DNA of 7,146 nt from Bacteroidales bacterium (GTDB lineage: Bacteria > Bacteroidota > Bacteroidia > Bacteroidales > NBLH01): contig JALSLF010000368.1 of the NCBI GenBank assembly GCA_026988445.1, forward strand, positions 1 through 7,146, in the 5' to 3' direction. Below, in pieces: positions 6,382 to 7,146 of this stretch. The notes below the pieces were generated by a model that did no database searches, was not told where the DNA came from, and saw only the letters and a program-made list of their open reading frames with translations. Numbering within the stretch: position 1 is the first letter of the stretch; every line of letters starts with the position of its first letter. A program made the translations under genes and the position numbers.

Positions 6382-6930
6382 ATGATTAGAAGATTATTCT
6401 ATTTAGTAGCCTTAGCAGGATTATTAGGAGCCTGCCAATCAGAACAAAACAACACTGGCAAGCAAACAAATACGGTAGAAGCCTCAGAACAAAACCAACA
6501 AGAAGAAATTCCCGAAATTAATATTACGGATTTTGATACACAAGCTGCAAATTTTGTTGGTAAAACCGTAAAAGTAAAAGGAATTGTAGATCATGTATGC
6601 AAACACGGAGGAAAAAAGCTTTTATTAGTTGCAGATAGTGCCGATATTCATGTTGAATCAGATAGCCGTTTTGACGAATCAATTGTTGGTAGTGAAGTAT
6701 CTGTTATTGGTAAGGTTAAAGAGTTTAGAGTAGATGAAGCATACTGTTTAAAAATGGACGAAGACAACTTAAAAAGCCACAGTGAAGGTAAATCAGACGA
6801 TAAACTTTTTGAACAAAAGAAAAAACAAATTGCAGCTTACCGCGATTCAATGGAAAAAGCAGGAGTTGATCACCTGTCGTTTTATTCATTAGAATTTGTT
6901 TCGTTAAAAGAAGCAAATGAGCAAAATTAA
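6382..6930 (+). CDS. Lipoprotein with a probable OB-fold domain
   Basis: A 182-residue lipoprotein of unknown function. The ATG at 6382 is preferred over the in-frame ATG at 6298 because it starts a textbook type II signal: MIRR, a hydrophobic run, then the lipobox LGAC with the lipidated Cys at residue 18. A low-complexity Gln/Asn/Glu linker follows to about residue 45. Next comes a compact beta-rich domain (about 46-130): INITDFDTQAANFVGKTVKVKGIVDHVCKHGGKKLLLV, then a strand with IHVESDSRFD, then VGSEVSVIGKVKEFRVDEAY. The 'GKxVxVxGxV ... GSxVxVxGxV' pattern is that of an OB-fold. The Cys-Lys-His-Gly-Gly motif on an early strand may bind a metal or other ligand. The C-terminal 45 residues look helical and charged. 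It should sit in the outer or inner membrane facing the periplasm. A nucleotide-sugar dehydrogenase starts 22 bases downstream, so the two may be co-transcribed, though no shared function is known. Confidence 0.8.
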   Translation: MIRRLFYLVALAGLLGACQSEQNNTGKQTNTVEASEQNQQEEIPEINITDFDTQAANFVGKTVKVKGIVDHVCKHGGKKLLLVADSADIHVESDSRFDESIVGSEVSVIGKVKEFRVDEAYCLKMDEDNLKSHSEGKSDDKLFEQKKKQIAAYRDSMEKAGVDHLSFYSLEFVSLKEANEQN

Positions 6931-6952
6931 TTGTATAAACTAAATAAAAAGC

Positions 6953-7146
6953 ATGTTTAACCAAATTAAAGCCAAAGAAAAGAAAATCTCGGTAATAGGT
7001 TTAGGCTATGTAGGCTTACCCATTGCCTTGGAATTTGCCAAAAAAGTTTCGGTAATCGGATTTGATATTAAACCGGACCGGGTAGAAATGATGAAAAATA
7101 AAATTGACCCCAGTCAAGAATTAAGCTCCGAAGATTTTGATGGAAC
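6953..7146 (+). CDS. Nucleotide-sugar dehydrogenase (UDP-glucose/UDP-GlcNAc/GalNAc dehydrogenase family), N-terminal part
   Basis: The first 64 codons of a gene that runs off the window. The NAD-binding Rossmann motif is clear: KISVIGLGYVGLPIALEFAK (residues 11-30) with GLGYVGLP, followed by VIGFDIKPDRVEMM (34-47), where Asp38 is at the end of the second strand and should bind the NAD ribose. IDPSQELSSEDFDG (51-64) follows. These enzymes oxidise the C6 hydroxyl of a UDP-sugar to a uronic acid in two NAD-dependent steps. The 'IDPS-x-EL' stretch resembles the WbpO/TviB/VipA subgroup acting on UDP-N-acetylhexosamines, but substrate cannot be fixed from this fragment. It probably opens a capsule or O-antigen gene cluster. 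The start at 6953 lies 22 bases after the lipoprotein stop. Confidence 0.92.
   Translation, partial: MFNQIKAKEKKISVIGLGYVGLPIALEFAKKVSVIGFDIKPDRVEMMKNKIDPSQELSSEDFDG

Overview
The window looks like chromosomal DNA from a member of the Bacteroidota, probably class Bacteroidia. It is very AT-rich, starts are preceded by A-rich rather than Shine-Dalgarno sequence, and several upstream regions carry octamers matching the Bacteroidota -7 promoter consensus TAnnTTTG. The protein families fit too. All eight supported genes lie on the + strand; I see no RNA gene, insertion sequence, phage gene or CRISPR array.

Layout. (1) 1-1645: the C-terminal end of a DUF2339-type polytopic membrane protein, a 200-base spacer with two diverged copies of a hairpin-forming repeat, then an exported, C-terminally anchored DUF3999-like protein. 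(2) 1724-5028: a cytosolic TPR protein, a DUF368 membrane protein (the family that includes the undecaprenyl-phosphate translocase PopT) and shikimate dehydrogenase AroE. The last two are 8 bases apart and surely co-transcribed. (3) 5244-6206: a two-gene cassette encoding a SiaB-family protein kinase and its presumed substrate, a SiaC-family (DUF1987) phosphoprotein. (4) 6382 to the end: a small lipoprotein with a probable OB-fold, then the first 64 codons of a nucleotide-sugar dehydrogenase, which probably begins a surface-polysaccharide locus running out of the window.

How it fits together. Much of the window concerns the cell envelope: membrane and periplasmic proteins of unknown role, recycling of the C55 lipid carrier, a lipoprotein, and UDP-sugar oxidation. 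AroE is central metabolism. The SiaB/SiaC pair is the most notable part. In Pseudomonas aeruginosa these two proteins are the middle of a four-protein switch (SiaA phosphatase, SiaB kinase, SiaC phosphoprotein, SiaD diguanylate cyclase). Here they stand alone, without a phosphatase or cyclase in view, so the output is unknown. I do not see a wholly new system; the best leads are the orphan SiaBC switch, the structured intergenic repeat, and the OB-fold lipoprotein with its Cys-Lys-His motif.
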